Shown: one piece after another, positions 17,153 through 25,767 of the stretch
How positions within the stretch are numbered: position 1 is the stretch's first letter
How the letters are laid out: each line of letters begins with the position of its first letter
Source of the DNA: Spelaeicoccus albus
GTDB taxonomy: Bacteria; Actinomycetota; Actinomycetes; Actinomycetales; Brevibacteriaceae
Length of the DNA: 64,000 nt
Assembly (NCBI RefSeq): GCF_013409065.1
Contig: NZ_JACBZP010000001.1
Span: forward strand, 3,482,518-3,546,517
Reading direction: 5' to 3'
Translations under genes and position numbers: made by a program
Notes under the pieces: generated by a model
The model's input: only the letters and a program-made list of their open reading frames with translations
Databases searched by the model: none
What the model was told of the DNA's origin: nothing

Positions 17153-18835
17153 TTAGTCGCGATGCAGGCGGCGATGCGTGACCCGGTGCGGACGAGCAGC
17201 GTCCGCACCAAGGCGCTCGACCTTGTTCTGCTCGTAACCGTCGAAGTTGCCTTCGAACCAGTACCAGTTGCCCGGCTCTTCCTCGGTGCCCTCGTACGCC
17301 AGGATGTGCGTGGCCACCCGGTCGAGGAACCACCGGTCGTGGGACGTGACGACGGCGCAGCCGGGGAAATCGAGCAGCGCGTTTTCCAGCGAGCCGAGAG
17401 TTTCGACGTCCAGGTCGTTGGTCGGCTCGTCGAGCAGCAGCAAGTTGCCGCCCTGTTTGAGCGTCAAGGCAAGATTCAGCCGGTTGCGCTCGCCGCCCGA
17501 GAGGACCCCGGCCGGCTTCTGCTGATCCGGGCCCTTGAAACCGAATGCGGACACATAAGCACGCGAGGGCATTTCGACCTGGCCGACTTGAATGAAGTCG
17601 AGCCCGTCGGAGACGACCTGCCAGAGCGTCTTGTCCGGATCGATTCCGCCGCGTTCTTGGTCGACGTACGAGATCTTGACCGTCTCGCCGACTTTGAGAT
17701 CGCCGCCGTCCAGCGGTTCCAGGCCGACGATCGTCTTGAACAACGTCGTCTTGCCGACCCCGTTGGGGCCGACCACGCCGACGATGCCGTTACGCGGCAG
17801 CGTGAACGACAGCCCGTCGATCAGCACGCGGTCGCCGAAGCCCTTCTTCAAGTCCGACGCTTCGATCACTATGTCGCCCAAGCGCGGGCCCGGCGGGATC
17901 TGGATCTCTTCGAAGTCCAGCTTACGGGTGCGCTCCGCCTCGGCGGCCATCTCTTCGTACTTCGCCAAGCGGGCCTTCGACTTCGTCTGCCGCCCCTTGG
18001 CGGAGGAGCGGACCCATTCGAGCTCGTCCTTCAGCCGCTTTTGCAGCTTCTGGTCCTTGCGCCCCTGGACGGCGAGCCTGGCCGCCTTCTTTTCCAAGTA
18101 GGTCGAATAATTGCCCTCGTACGGGTACAGGTGGCCGCGGTCGACCTCGGCGATCCACTCGGCCACGTGGTCGAGGAAGTACCTGTCGTGAGTCACTGCC
18201 AACACAGCGCCCGAATAGCTCGCCAGGTGCTGCTCGAGCCATAGCACACTTTCGGCGTCCAAATGGTTGGTCGGCTCGTCGAGCAGCAGCAGGTCGGGCT
18301 TTTCCAGCAAGAGCTTGCACAGCGCCACTCGGCGGCGCTCGCCACCGGACAGTTGCGTGACCGGCGCATCCCCGGGAGGACACCTCAGCGCGTCCATCGC
18401 CTGTTCGAGCTGCGAGTCGAGATCCCACGCGTTTGCGGCGTCGATCGCTTCCTGCAACGAGCCCATTTCTTCCATCAGCGCGTCGAAATCGGCGTCCGGG
18501 TCGGCCATCAGGCCGGAGATCTCGTTGAACCTGTCGATCTTGGTCTTGATCTCGCCCACGCCTTCTTCGACGTTTCCGAGCACCGTCTTGTCCTCGTTGA
18601 GCGGCGGTTCCTGCAACAGGATCCCCACCGAGTATCCCGGAGACAATCGCGCTTCGCCGTTCGACGGCTGATCGAGCCCTGCCATGATCTTCAGGATGCT
18701 CGATTTACCGGCTCCGTTCGGACCGACGACGCCGATCTTGGCGCCCGGATAGAACGACATCGAGACGTCGTCGAGAATGACCTTGTCGCCGTGCGCCTTA
18801 CGCGCCTTATGCATCTGATATACGAATTCCGCCAT
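17153..18835 (-). CDS. ettA: Energy-dependent translational throttle A (EttA), ABC-F ATPase
   Basis: A 560-residue ABC-F protein with two complete nucleotide-binding domains and no membrane segments. Walker A motifs are GPNGAGKSS (about 38-46) and GPNGVGKTT in the second half; both signatures (LSGGERRRVAL and LSGGERNRLNL) and both Walker B motifs (LLLDEPTNHLD and LLLDEPTNDLD) are intact. Length and linker fit EttA rather than other ABC-F proteins. It binds the ribosomal E site and gates early elongation by ATP/ADP ratio. GGAGACAC precedes the ATG. Confidence 0.94.
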   Translation of the reverse strand: MAEFVYQMHKARKAHGDKVILDDVSMSFYPGAKIGVVGPNGAGKSSILKIMAGLDQPSNGEARLSPGYSVGILLQEPPLNEDKTVLGNVEEGVGEIKTKIDRFNEISGLMADPDADFDALMEEMGSLQEAIDAANAWDLDSQLEQAMDALRCPPGDAPVTQLSGGERRRVALCKLLLEKPDLLLLDEPTNHLDAESVLWLEQHLASYSGAVLAVTHDRYFLDHVAEWIAEVDRGHLYPYEGNYSTYLEKKAARLAVQGRKDQKLQKRLKDELEWVRSSAKGRQTKSKARLAKYEEMAAEAERTRKLDFEEIQIPPGPRLGDIVIEASDLKKGFGDRVLIDGLSFTLPRNGIVGVVGPNGVGKTTLFKTIVGLEPLDGGDLKVGETVKISYVDQERGGIDPDKTLWQVVSDGLDFIQVGQVEMPSRAYVSAFGFKGPDQQKPAGVLSGGERNRLNLALTLKQGGNLLLLDEPTNDLDVETLGSLENALLDFPGCAVVTSHDRWFLDRVATHILAYEGTEEEPGNWYWFEGNFDGYEQNKVERLGADAARPHRVTHRRLHRD

Positions 18836-18919
18836 AGTGTCTCCAGGCTACTTGGTCGCCCGCCGTCACGACGATTCGGCGGCCCGGGCACCGGCCCTTC
18901 CGGACGCAGCGAGCCCGCT

Positions 18920-19498
18920 TTACCGGCCCGTCGCCCCTCCGCCGTTCGGACTGTCGACGACGCCGATCAAGCATCTCTTGCCGTTTTCCACCGGATTAGT
19001 CACCGTCACGGTGGCAACCCCCGCCCGGACTTCGCCGACGATGCAGGACGACGGGCCCACCTTGATTCCGTACATCACGGCCGGCACGTCGTTCTTCAGC
19101 GGCGTCGTACTGCGGGTCGCTTCGAGCCGCCGCTTGGCGAAGCCCGCGTCCGTCAAGGCGGCCAGCAGCTGCTTCGTGGACGGGGACGGCGTGTCCGCGG
19201 CCAGCGCGTTCAATGCCTTGCGAGCGCGGGCGGCCTGCCGCTCGACCTTGGCCGACGCCGTCCGGCCGGATCCGGCTGATTCCCGGGACGACTCGGGTCC
19301 GGGCGACGCAGGCGCCGACGACGCGCCGGGCGCCGGCCGGGAGGACTTCATAGTCGGATCGTCCGCGTGTCCGGACGAGCACGACGACGCCGCGGCCAGC
19401 ACAGTGACGAGCACTGCCGCTGATGCGACCCGCCGGGTAAAATCGTTTGCGTGAGTCAAGGCTCCAGCGTACTGTGACGAAGTCCCGATTCCGCTCAT
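18920..19498 (-). CDS. Putative exported or lipid-anchored protein, unknown function
   Basis: A 192-residue protein with a hydrophobic N-terminal stretch (VASAAVLVTVLAAASSC) ending in Cys, which resembles a lipobox but lacks the usual Leu at -3. A Ser/Pro/Ala-rich linker follows (about 45-85), then a compact C-terminal domain with two Cys residues (SSCIVGEV and KRCLIGVV) that could form a disulfide. No family is recognised with certainty. The start is unclear: a TTG 14 codons downstream is an alternative. Confidence 0.65.
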   Translation of the reverse strand: MSGIGTSSQYAGALTHANDFTRRVASAAVLVTVLAAASSCSSGHADDPTMKSSRPAPGASSAPASPGPESSRESAGSGRTASAKVERQAARARKALNALAADTPSPSTKQLLAALTDAGFAKRRLEATRSTTPLKNDVPAVMYGIKVGPSSCIVGEVRAGVATVTVTNPVENGKRCLIGVVDSPNGGGATGR

Positions 19499-19613
19499 CG
19501 ACCCGCGAACTGCGTGCCGAATCCGCGCGAACGCCGCATGTCAGCGGCATGTAAGCACGATGCGGAAGTATCGACTCCGGCAATTTATCCACCTCTTGAC
19601 CGAAGGTTTACCC

Positions 19614-21344
19614 GTGTTACTGCGGCTCGTGCTCGGCGAATTGAAGCAATACCGCATGCAGATCGTGCTGATCTGCGTGCTCCAGTTCATCCAGACCCTC
19701 GCCACCTTGTATCTGCCGACTCTCAACGCCGACATCATCGACAACGGCGTGGTCAAGGGCGATATCGCCTACATCTGGAACGAGGGCGGCATCATGCTTG
19801 TCGCCACCGGTATCCAAGTGGTCTGCTCGATCGGCGCCGCCTACTTCGGCGCCCATACGGCGATGGCCGTCGGCCGGAATCTGCGGCGCGAGATCTTTGT
19901 ATCCGTCCAGTCGTACTCGTCGCGCGAGATCGGCTCGTTCGGGGCGCCGACGCTCATCACCCGGTCGACGAACGACGTCCAGCAGGTGCAGATGCTCGTG
20001 CTCATGACGTTCATGCTGCTGGTCAGCGCGCCGATCATGTGCATCGGCGGCATCATCATGGCCTTGCGGCAGGACGCCGTCCTGTCGTGGCTTCTCGTCA
20101 TCATCGTGCCGCTCATTGCGGCGGTCATCTTTCTGCTGGTGCGCAACTTGGTTCCGTTGTTCCGGCGCGCTCAAAAGCAGCTCGACAAGATCAACGACGT
20201 GCTGCGCGAGCAGATCATGGGCATCAACGTGGTGCGGGCGTTCGTCAAGCGCGAGCACGAGCGGCGACGTTTTGCCATCACCAACCGGAATCTGACCGGC
20301 ACCCAGCTCAGTACGGCACGTATCTTCACGCTCATGTTCCCGGCCATCATGATCATCGTGAACCTCGCGTCGGTGGCGGTCATGTGGTTCGGGGCACTGC
20401 GAATCGACAACGGCGATATGCAGATCGGAGCCCTCACCGCGTTCTTGACGTACATCATCCAGATCATGATGGCCGTCATGATGGCCATGTTCATGTTCAT
20501 GATGATCCCGCGGGCGGCAATCTGCGCCGAGCGCATTTGCGAAGTGCTCGACACGAAAACGTCGGTCGTCATGGACGACGAGGTGCCGACGGTCGCATTG
20601 AAGGGGAACGTGCGATTCCACGACGTCGACTTCAGCTATCCGGGCGCCGAAGAACCGGTGCTCTCGGACGTGTCGCTCAGCACCGCGCCGGGCCGGACGA
20701 CGGCAATCATCGGCTCGACGGGGTCGGGCAAGACGACGCTGCTGCGGCTCATCCCCCGGTTGATGGACGCGACGTCCGGCACCGTCACAATCGACGGTCT
20801 GCCGCTCACGTCGCTGGGATCCGAGTCGCTGCGTCGCGCCATCGGATACGTGCCGCAAAAGCCGTACCTCTTTGCCGGCACCATTGCCTCGAATCTGCGG
20901 TACGGCGATCCGGACGCGACCGACGACGATCTCTGGCGCGCGCTCGAGATCGCCCAGGCCGCCGACTTCGTCCGCGCGTTTCCCGACGGGCTCGAGTCGC
21001 CCGTCACGCAAGGCGGGATCAACGTGTCGGGCGGACAACGCCAACGATTATCGATTGCGCGGGCAATCGTGCACCGGCCGAGCATCTACTTGTTCGACGA
21101 GAGCTTCTCGGCGCTCGACTTCCGCACCGATGCGCGTCTGCGCGCCGCGTTGCGCCCACACACCCGCGATGCCGCGGTCGTCATCGTGGCGCAGCGCGTC
21201 AACACGATCATGGGCGCCGACGAGATAATCGTGCTCGACCAGGGACGCGTCGTCGGCCGCGGCGTCCACCACGACCTGCTTGAGAGCTGCGAAACGTACC
21301 AAGAGATCGTCACGTCTCAGCTGACGGCGGAGGAGGCGGCATGA
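19614..21344 (+). CDS. ABC exporter half-transporter, subunit 1 of a likely heterodimer
   Basis: A 577-residue fused permease-ATPase with six membrane helices (about 15-300) and a C-terminal nucleotide-binding domain. Walker A is GSTGSGKTT, the signature is VSGGQRQRLSIARA and Walker B is YLFDESFSALD. The H-loop His is replaced by Gln (IVAQRVNTI), a degeneration seen in one half of many heterodimeric exporters. The GTG at 19614 has GAAGG upstream; the frame is open to an ATG at 19560. The stop overlaps the next start by four bases (ATGA), so the products are coupled. Confidence 0.9.
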   Translation: MLLRLVLGELKQYRMQIVLICVLQFIQTLATLYLPTLNADIIDNGVVKGDIAYIWNEGGIMLVATGIQVVCSIGAAYFGAHTAMAVGRNLRREIFVSVQSYSSREIGSFGAPTLITRSTNDVQQVQMLVLMTFMLLVSAPIMCIGGIIMALRQDAVLSWLLVIIVPLIAAVIFLLVRNLVPLFRRAQKQLDKINDVLREQIMGINVVRAFVKREHERRRFAITNRNLTGTQLSTARIFTLMFPAIMIIVNLASVAVMWFGALRIDNGDMQIGALTAFLTYIIQIMMAVMMAMFMFMMIPRAAICAERICEVLDTKTSVVMDDEVPTVALKGNVRFHDVDFSYPGAEEPVLSDVSLSTAPGRTTAIIGSTGSGKTTLLRLIPRLMDATSGTVTIDGLPLTSLGSESLRRAIGYVPQKPYLFAGTIASNLRYGDPDATDDDLWRALEIAQAADFVRAFPDGLESPVTQGGINVSGGQRQRLSIARAIVHRPSIYLFDESFSALDFRTDARLRAALRPHTRDAAVVIVAQRVNTIMGADEIIVLDQGRVVGRGVHHDLLESCETYQEIVTSQLTAEEAA

Positions 21345-23269
21345 GTCACGGCGCTCCCCCGGCCAAGCCGGTCAACTTCTTCGCGAGCGTAGCGCGCATT
21401 TTCCGGCTGATGAAGCCGGACTCGCTGCGCATCGCCATCGTGGCGGTCATGGCGATCGCGGCTGTCGCGCTCCAGGTGATAGCGCCGAAGATCCTCGGCA
21501 ATGCGACAGACACGATCTTCAACGGGCTCCTCGGCAAAATGGCGGCATCGATCGTCGGCCCGGACGGCACCAAAGCGCAGGCCGTGACTGCGTTACGGCA
21601 AGGCGGTCACCCGAAGATCGCCGATATGCTCGGCGCCAGCGGAGCCGTGCCCGGCCAGGGCATCGACTTCACGCAGCTCGGGTGGATCCTTGTCGGCGTC
21701 CTTGCCATCTATGTCGGGGCTGCGTTCTTCAACTGGGCGCAGGGGTTCATCACTGCCGGCGTGGTGCAGCGCTGCATGTACCGGCTGCGCGAACGGGTGC
21801 AAGCCAAGCTCGACACGCTGCCGTTGAAGTACTTCGATAAGAACACCCGCGGCGACGTGCTCAGCCGCGTCACCAACGACATCGACAATTTGAGTCAGAC
21901 TCTCAACCAGGCGATCACCCAGCTGCTCGTGTCGGTCTTGACGGTCATCGGCGTGCTCGTGATGATGTTCTCGATCTCATGGCTGCTGGCGCTCATCGCA
22001 CTTGTGGCAGTGCCGTTGGCGGCCCTCGCCACTGTGCTGATCGCCAAACGGTCTCAACGTCAGTTCGCGGAGCAATGGAAGGCTACCGGCACCTTGAACG
22101 GGCACATCGAGGAGATGTTCACGGGGCATGAGATCGTCAAGGCGTTCGGCCAGCAAAGCCGGTCGCTTGCCACGTTCGACGGCCACAACTCACAAATGTA
22201 CGTCGCCAGCGCCAAGGCGCAGTTCTTGTCCGGCATGATGCAACCGGCCATGCGGTTCGTCTCGAACTTGAGCTACGTTGCGGTCGCCGTGGCCGGCGGC
22301 ATCCGAGTGGCCAACGGGCAGATCACCATCGGCGGCGTTCAGGCATTCATCCAGTATTCGCGCCAGTTCACTCAGCCGCTCGCCCAGCTCGGGTCGATGG
22401 CCAATCTGCTCCAATCGGGTGTGGCGTCGGCCGAGCGGGTCTTCCAGATCCTGGATGCCGAGGACCAGTCCCCCGATCCGGTGCCTGCCGCCTATCCGGA
22501 CGTCGTCCGCGGCGACGTCGAGTTCGAGCACGTGAGCTTCCGCTACGACAAGGACACGCCGCTCATCGAAGACCTGAGCCTGCACGCCCGTCCCGGGCAG
22601 ACAATCGCCATCGTCGGACCGACGGGGGCGGGCAAGACGACGCTGGTCAACCTGTTGATGCGGTTTTACGAGATCGATTCCGGTTCGATCATGCTCGACG
22701 GCGTCGACACGCGCTCCATGAGTCGCGACGGCCTGCGTGCCAACTTCGGCATGGTGCTCCAAGATGCGTGGCTGTTCGGGGGCACCATCCGCGAGAACCT
22801 GATGTACGGAGCCCAGGACGCCACCGAGGAACAGATGATCGCCGCAGCAGAGGCGACATACGTCGATCACTTCGTGCGCGTTCTGCCGGACGGGTACGAC
22901 ACGATGCTCGACGAGAACGGGGCCGCGCTGAGCACCGGTCAACGCCAGTTGCTCACTATCGCGCGTGCCTTCCTCGCCGATCCGGCCGTACTGATTCTGG
23001 ATGAGGCGACCAGTTCGGTCGACACCCGAACGGAGCTGCTGATCCAGCACGCCATGAACCGGCTGCGGCATTCCCGGACCAGTTTCGTCATTGCTCACCG
23101 GCTCTCGACGATCCGCGACGCCGAGGCCATTTTGGTGATGCAGGGCGGCAGCATCGTCGAGACCGGCCGGCACAACGACCTCCTCGAAGCCGACGGTTTC
23201 TACGCCGAGCTGTACAACTCGCAGTTCGCGGCGCCGGAAGTCGAGGACGAGCCGGCCGCCGGCGCGTAG
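21341..23269 (+). CDS. ABC exporter half-transporter, subunit 2
   Basis: A 642-residue fused permease-ATPase, translationally coupled to subunit 1. Walker A is GPTGAGKTT, Walker B is LILDEATSSVD, and the H-loop has the normal His (VIAHRLSTI). The signature is LSTGQRQLLTIARA, with Thr in place of the first Gly of LSGGQ. An extended N-terminal periplasmic region between the first two helices (about 60-115) carries low-similarity sequence. Together the two genes resemble the LmrCD/YfiBC type of multidrug or lipid exporter; the substrate is unknown. Confidence 0.9.
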   Translation: MSHGAPPAKPVNFFASVARIFRLMKPDSLRIAIVAVMAIAAVALQVIAPKILGNATDTIFNGLLGKMAASIVGPDGTKAQAVTALRQGGHPKIADMLGASGAVPGQGIDFTQLGWILVGVLAIYVGAAFFNWAQGFITAGVVQRCMYRLRERVQAKLDTLPLKYFDKNTRGDVLSRVTNDIDNLSQTLNQAITQLLVSVLTVIGVLVMMFSISWLLALIALVAVPLAALATVLIAKRSQRQFAEQWKATGTLNGHIEEMFTGHEIVKAFGQQSRSLATFDGHNSQMYVASAKAQFLSGMMQPAMRFVSNLSYVAVAVAGGIRVANGQITIGGVQAFIQYSRQFTQPLAQLGSMANLLQSGVASAERVFQILDAEDQSPDPVPAAYPDVVRGDVEFEHVSFRYDKDTPLIEDLSLHARPGQTIAIVGPTGAGKTTLVNLLMRFYEIDSGSIMLDGVDTRSMSRDGLRANFGMVLQDAWLFGGTIRENLMYGAQDATEEQMIAAAEATYVDHFVRVLPDGYDTMLDENGAALSTGQRQLLTIARAFLADPAVLILDEATSSVDTRTELLIQHAMNRLRHSRTSFVIAHRLSTIRDAEAILVMQGGSIVETGRHNDLLEADGFYAELYNSQFAAPEVEDEPAAGA

Positions 23270-23319
23270 ATCTTCGCCTTTCCGTCCCCGCCGAGTGGTG
23301 GCGAATGGCTCACCGGCCC

Positions 23320-23382
23320 CGCCGAGTGGTGGCGAATGGCTGCGAAATCGCTGATTTCGCAGCCATTCGCCACCACTCGGCG
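23320..23382. repeat. 63-bp palindrome, intergenic repeat family copy 2
   Basis: Perfect 30-base arms (23320-23349 and 23353-23382) with a 3-base loop GCT. The outer motif CGAGTGGTGGCGAATGGCT also occurs as a direct partial copy at about 23288-23310 and differs by one base from the palindrome arms at 3655-3713. It lies between the convergent ABC exporter and ssb genes, so a bidirectional terminator role is plausible in addition to being a dispersed repeat. Confidence 0.85.
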
Positions 23383-23413
23383 AAGTGGGCGATGCGGGCC
23401 AAGGGAGTGGCGC

Positions 23414-23965
23414 CTAGAACGGCGCGTTGGCCGGTTCGTCGGGGTCGCTCACCACTTCGTGGCCGCTCAGGTCCGGCACCGACTCGCCTGCCGCCGCTGA
23501 ACCGGAAGCATCAGCGTCGGCCGGCGCCGCCTCACCCTCTTGCACGGTGCCGCCGTTCGTCGTACTGCCCAAGCCGTCCCCGGTCGAGGCTCCGCGGGAG
23601 GCGTCCGGGACGCTCATCCGGGAGTAGCGGGCGGTGCCCAGGGCAAGGTCGTGGCCGATGTGATCGGCCATCACCTCGACCTGAGTTCCGGATTTCTCGC
23701 CGTTTTCCCATTTGCGCACGCTCAGTCGGCCCGTGACGATGATGCGCTGGCCCTTGCTCACGGATGCGTGCGTGTTGACTGCCAAGCTGCGAAACGCCTT
23801 GACGGTGAACCAGTTGGGATCGCCTTCGACGAATTCATGCGTCTCTTTGCTCTGCCACGAGTGGTTCGTCGCCAATCGGAAGTTCAAGAACGGTCGACCG
23901 TCGTCGCTCGTCTGCAGGGCCGGCACCGTTCCGATAGTGCCAACCAGGGTGATCGTGTCACGCAT
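23414..23965 (-). CDS. ssb: Single-stranded DNA-binding protein paralogue
   Basis: A 183-residue protein with an N-terminal OB fold (about 1-110; MRDTITLVGTIG, then NWFTVKAFRSLAVNTHASVSKGQRIIVTGRLSVRKWE) and a low-complexity acidic C-terminal tail. The last residues are DPDEPANAPF, which keep the terminal Pro-Phe but not the usual run of acidic residues right before it. It is probably the second, non-ribosomal-operon SSB of actinobacteria, with roles in competence, segregation or repair. The start at 23965 has AGGAG six bases upstream. Confidence 0.88.
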   Translation of the reverse strand: MRDTITLVGTIGTVPALQTSDDGRPFLNFRLATNHSWQSKETHEFVEGDPNWFTVKAFRSLAVNTHASVSKGQRIIVTGRLSVRKWENGEKSGTQVEVMADHIGHDLALGTARYSRMSVPDASRGASTGDGLGSTTNGGTVQEGEAAPADADASGSAAAGESVPDLSGHEVVSDPDEPANAPF

Positions 23966-24090
23966 GGTGTTCTCCTGGGCTGCTTGGGAGCGGCCCTTGC
24001 GGGCCACCTACCGGTAATCCCGAAACGTCCGTCTCGGTGCGCCAAGTCAAGCCGACGAAGACGCAACGGCGCCACGGTGATCGCCCGATT

Positions 24091-24099
24091 TGTGGATAA
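24091..24099 (-). promoter_or_regulatory. DnaA box upstream of the ssb paralogue
   Basis: The bases read TTATCCACA on the minus strand, a perfect match to the DnaA box consensus, 126 bases upstream of the ssb start in the ssb promoter region. A single isolated box suggests transcriptional control by DnaA rather than an origin. A chance match is possible. Confidence 0.45.
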
Positions 24100-24156
24100 C
24101 GTCGCGGCCGGACGTCGCTGTGCCGTCAAGTCAGCCCCGGCGGAAGGCCGGGCGAG

Positions 24157-25767
24157 TCAGGAGCGTAGCGCGCGATACGCCTCGTCATGCTCGGACAGCA
24201 CTTCGATGACGGGTGCCAGGAAATTGCTCCCGGCCGCTTTTTCGACGGCGGCACGCAGTTCGGCGCCGACTTCATCGGCTCGCCGGCGGGCACCGGATCT
24301 CCGTGCGGCTGCGGCGATCAGGCAGAGGATGATCGATCCGACGATGCCGCCTCCGGTCAAGAAGATCGCGGCCGGTCCGACTCCCCCGGTGAATGCCCCG
24401 ACGATCAGCCAAACGATTCCGGCAACCGTCACAAGAAGCGCCAGCCATTGCAACAGCCGCACGCCCTGCCACCAGCCGGGCCGCACGGTCGGGATTGTCA
24501 CGCCCGTCACTGCCTGATCGATTGTGTCGCCCAGCTGGTAGCTACCGGCACGCTCGGCGTCCGACACGGCGTCCTTCCACGGACCGGACAGCGTGCGCGT
24601 GGCCTGCTCGCCGAGTTCACGCGTGGCGCGGCTGACGCGTGCGTGCTGGGCTTTCGTGGGCGCAGGGGTCGAAGCGCGGATCAGGTCGGCCCGATCCTGT
24701 TCACCGTGTTCGCGGCCGAGCGGGTCGGGCCGCGCACTTTGCATCCACGTCAGCGGCGGCCACCCCGTCACACGGTAGGAACGCCGCACATAGTCGGTGC
24801 GAACGGTTTCTTCAATGGCCGGGACGCCGGCGGCTTCGCTGAGCGCGTCCGACAACCCGGAGGTGCGGACCAGCTCGTCGACGGCCGGCCCGGGTTCGCC
24901 GAGTTCGGCGCGCATCCGGTCACCGACGTCGCCGAGATCGGCAGCGACCCTGCGCCGCGAGACTTCACCCTCTTGCACTGCCGCCGCCAAGCGGGCGCGG
25001 ACGTCGCGGATACCGGCGCCGGTGCGGGCCGAGGTCAGTTCGAGCGGGACTTCCGACAGCCCGCCGTCGGCAAGCAAGCGCGCGAGCTCGGTACGGCATT
25101 GATCTTGCTCATCCCGGGTCAACGTGTCGATTTGGTTGAGCACGACAAGCATGTTCTTCGCGTTCGACGCCATCGGCTGCAGGTAATTCTCATGCAATCG
25201 GGCATCGGCGTACTTCTGCGGATCGACGACCCAGATGAGCAGGTCGACGAGCCCCACCAAGCGGTCCGACTCGGCCCGGTGCGCGGTGGCGACGGAGTCG
25301 TAGTCGGGCAGGTCGAGCAGTATCAGCCCGTGCAACGGCTTTTGATCGTCGGCGTCCAAAGCACTTTCCCGGCGGGTACGGCGATTGGCAGGCACCTTCA
25401 GCCACTCGAGCACCTCGTCGCCGCCCGGGCCCCACACGCACGCGGTCGGAACCGACGTCGTCGGACGCCGGGCACCGACGCGGGTGATGTCGAGCCCGGT
25501 CACTGCGTTGAACATGCTCGATTTGCCCGAGCCGGTGGCGCCCGCCAATGCCACGACCGTATGGCCAAGCCCCAATTCCATCCGCTCGCGCGTCTTCCGC
25601 ACGGCAGCGCCCGCTTCGCGTGCAAGCCCCGGCGAAAACCGGGAGCGGCTGATTCGAAGCGCCGTCTCGATGCCTGCCAGCCGCTGGTCGATCCGGTCAC
25701 TTGCCGGGGATTGCTCCGCCGATTTCGCTGCGACCGAGGATTGATCGCCCGTTTGCGTAGTCGTCAT
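24157..25767 (-). CDS. YfjP-type GTPase with C-terminal membrane helices (second of a pair)
   Basis: A 536-residue GTPase. G1 is GATGSGKSSMFNAVTG, G3 is DLPDYDSV and G4 is NQID. Two hydrophobic segments lie near the C-terminus (about 440-495), so the protein is probably membrane-anchored with the G domain in the cytoplasm. The family is annotated as YfjP/dynamin-like or 50S-binding GTPase; no cellular role is proven. The start at 25767 has AGGAG five bases upstream and overlaps the stop of the upstream GTPase gene (ATGA). Confidence 0.85.
   Translation of the reverse strand: MTTTQTGDQSSVAAKSAEQSPASDRIDQRLAGIETALRISRSRFSPGLAREAGAAVRKTRERMELGLGHTVVALAGATGSGKSSMFNAVTGLDITRVGARRPTTSVPTACVWGPGGDEVLEWLKVPANRRTRRESALDADDQKPLHGLILLDLPDYDSVATAHRAESDRLVGLVDLLIWVVDPQKYADARLHENYLQPMASNAKNMLVVLNQIDTLTRDEQDQCRTELARLLADGGLSEVPLELTSARTGAGIRDVRARLAAAVQEGEVSRRRVAADLGDVGDRMRAELGEPGPAVDELVRTSGLSDALSEAAGVPAIEETVRTDYVRRSYRVTGWPPLTWMQSARPDPLGREHGEQDRADLIRASTPAPTKAQHARVSRATRELGEQATRTLSGPWKDAVSDAERAGSYQLGDTIDQAVTGVTIPTVRPGWWQGVRLLQWLALLVTVAGIVWLIVGAFTGGVGPAAIFLTGGGIVGSIILCLIAAAARRSGARRRADEVGAELRAAVEKAAGSNFLAPVIEVLSEHDEAYRALRS

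Noticed and set aside
19580-19590. A near DnaA box (TTATCCACC) upstream of the ABC exporter
   Set aside because: It has a mismatch at the last base and no cluster of further boxes, so it is not reported as a site.
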